In this document: positions 5,976 to 6,567 of the stretch, in pieces | How positions within the stretch are numbered: the first letter of the stretch is position 1 | Layout of the letters: every line of letters begins with the position of its first letter | DNA from: Halovivax sp. | Lineage (GTDB): Archaea > Halobacteriota > Halobacteria > Halobacteriales > Natrialbaceae | Reading direction: 5' to 3' | Length of the DNA stretch: 6,567 nt | Assembly: GCA_007119345.1 (NCBI GenBank) | Contig: SKPV01000109.1 | Coordinates: 1-6,567, forward strand | Position numbers and translations under genes: made by a program | The notes under the pieces: generated by a model | What the model saw: the letters and a program-made list of their open reading frames with translations, nothing else | Databases searched by the model: none | What the model was told of the DNA's origin: nothing

Positions 5976-6347
5976 ATGCAAGATCAGGGCCGCTCGACCC
6001 GAAAGCGCACCGGTGGACGACTGAAGCACGTACGGAACAAGCGCAAGTACGAACTCGGCCGCTCGCCGACGGAGACGCAGGTCGGCGAGCCCCGCTATCG
6101 GACCGTCGACGTCCGCGGCGCGGGCGAGAAGGTCCGCGCGCTGGCGACGAACGTCGCGAGCGTCCACGCCGACGGCGAGACCGTGACCGCCGAGATCGAG
6201 GACGTGGTCGAAAACGACGCGAATCCCAACTACGTCCGCCGGAACATCATCACGAAGGGCGCGATCATCGAGACCTCAGAGGGGACCGCTCGGGTCACCT
6301 CCCGCCCCGGGCAGACCGGCCAGGTCAACGCTCTTCTCGTCGAGTAA
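5976..6347 (+). CDS. rps8e: 30S ribosomal protein S8e
   Basis: This 123-residue small-subunit ribosomal protein belongs to the eS8/S8e family, which occurs in archaea and eukaryotes but not bacteria. The N-terminus has the basic S8e signature RSTRKRTGGRLKHVRNKRK followed by YELG, which contacts rRNA. Further family segments are TRVDVRG-like YRTVDVRGAG, NPNYVRRNIITKGAIIET (about 83-100) and the glycine-rich tail RPGQTGQVNALLVE. Archaeal S8e proteins are this length and lack the eukaryotic insertions. The ATG is fixed by the family N-terminus and by the TATA box about 28 bases upstream. No Shine-Dalgarno sequence is present, as expected for a leaderless gene. The stop is TAA at 6345-6347. The gene is monocistronic in this window and divergent from the DUF2240-like gene. 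Confidence 0.97.
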   Translation: MQDQGRSTRKRTGGRLKHVRNKRKYELGRSPTETQVGEPRYRTVDVRGAGEKVRALATNVASVHADGETVTAEIEDVVENDANPNYVRRNIITKGAIIETSEGTARVTSRPGQTGQVNALLVE

Positions 6348-6349
6348 TT

Positions 6350-6359
6350 CGGGCGCCCG
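6350..6359. other. GC palindrome just after the S8e stop codon
   Basis: CGGGCGCCCG is a perfect 10-base palindrome starting three bases after the TAA and followed by the pyrimidine run TTCTCCC. It could contribute to the 3' end of the S8e transcript. The T-tract expected of an archaeal terminator is short and interrupted, so a terminator is not claimed. Confidence 0.3.
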
Positions 6360-6455
6360 TTCTCCCGCGCGTTCGTCGCTGGACGTCGGGTGTGGGTATT
6401 ACGATCCGGACGTCTCCGCGCGGGGGATACCCCGGACGGTGTAGAGAACACGGAG

Positions 6456-6567
6456 GCCAGAAAGCCCCCGGCCCGCTCGGGGGCTGGGCCTGGCGAGACG
6501 CGGAGCGTCTCGCCGGCCGTCACTCGCTGCGTGTCGCGCGGCGAAGCCGCGCGAACAGTTCGCGGGA
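6456..6567 (+). repeat. Cluster of strong hairpins; probable dispersed structured repeat or RNA element (truncated by window end)
   Basis: Three perfect stem-loops follow one another. The first is AGCCCCCG/CGGGGGCT (8 bp, 7-base loop, 6463-6485). The second is GGCGAGACGC/GCGTCTCGCC (10 bp, loop GGA, 6492-6514). The third is TCGCGCGGC/GCCGCGCGA (9 bp, loop GAA, 6534-6554). The outer GCCAG (6456-6460) can pair with CTGGC (6490-6494). The last two loops lie within GCGGAGC and GCGAAGC, the GNA-triloop class of unusually stable mini-hairpins. From memory, CCAGAAAGCCCC followed by GC-rich hairpins is a recurrent intergenic pattern in haloarchaeal genomes, but I cannot confirm it here. A weak TATA-like GTATTACG at 6396-6403 could start a transcript near 6425. 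No protein is convincingly encoded in 6348-6567. Confidence 0.55.

Noticed and set aside
5226..6167. Long minus-strand frame crossing the DUF2240/S8e divergent region
   Set aside because: Its translation is low-complexity and runs through the repeat array and both real genes in the wrong frame.
6230..6523. Minus-strand frame of 97 codons at the S8e 3' end
   Set aside because: It overlaps S8e antisense, has no family features, and begins within the hairpin cluster.
6348..6567. tRNA or rRNA gene downstream of S8e
   Set aside because: The hairpins do not form a cloverleaf, there is no T-loop consensus, and no conserved rRNA segment is visible.

Overview
The window reads as chromosomal DNA of an extremely halophilic archaeon (class Halobacteria). 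The G+C content is very high, and the predicted proteins are rich in Asp and Glu and poor in Lys. It contains an archaeal ribosomal protein S8e. Candidate TATA-like elements lie about 26-30 bases before most start codons, which is the layout of haloarchaeal leaderless genes. The genus cannot be fixed from this sequence.

Layout. (1) Positions 1-1313, plus strand: a Trk-type potassium-uptake regulator (TrkA, two RCK modules) that lacks only its extreme N-terminus at the window edge. (2) 1476-3746, plus: an APC-family permease fused to two universal-stress-protein (Usp) domains. (3) 3921-4583, plus: a HAD-superfamily hydrolase with all four motifs. (4) 4711-5109, minus: a 132-residue protein of unknown function. 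(5) 5240-5689, minus: a DUF2240-like protein. (6) 5976-6347, plus: ribosomal protein S8e, divergent from gene 5 and with the clearest promoter in the window. (7) 6348-6567: no gene is visible, but there is a cluster of strong hairpins that runs up to the window end.

The first two genes form a membrane-transport block. TrkA is a nucleotide-sensing subunit for K+ uptake, and the APC-Usp protein is a probable amino-acid or cation transporter with a cytoplasmic regulatory tail. Genes 3-6 are ordinary core genes, and no single pathway links them on the evidence here.

The least expected structure is between the genes. All five intergenic gaps upstream of the S8e stop codon contain short imperfect tandem repeats, with unit lengths of about 29, 25, 28, 30 and 23 bp. 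In three gaps the array runs up to or into the candidate promoter of a flanking gene. The second notable structure is the 3' end, where three hairpins follow one another. Two of them close with GNA triloops inside GCGAAGC and GCGGAGC, a class of exceptionally stable DNA mini-hairpins. This suggests a dispersed structured repeat or an RNA-encoding element.
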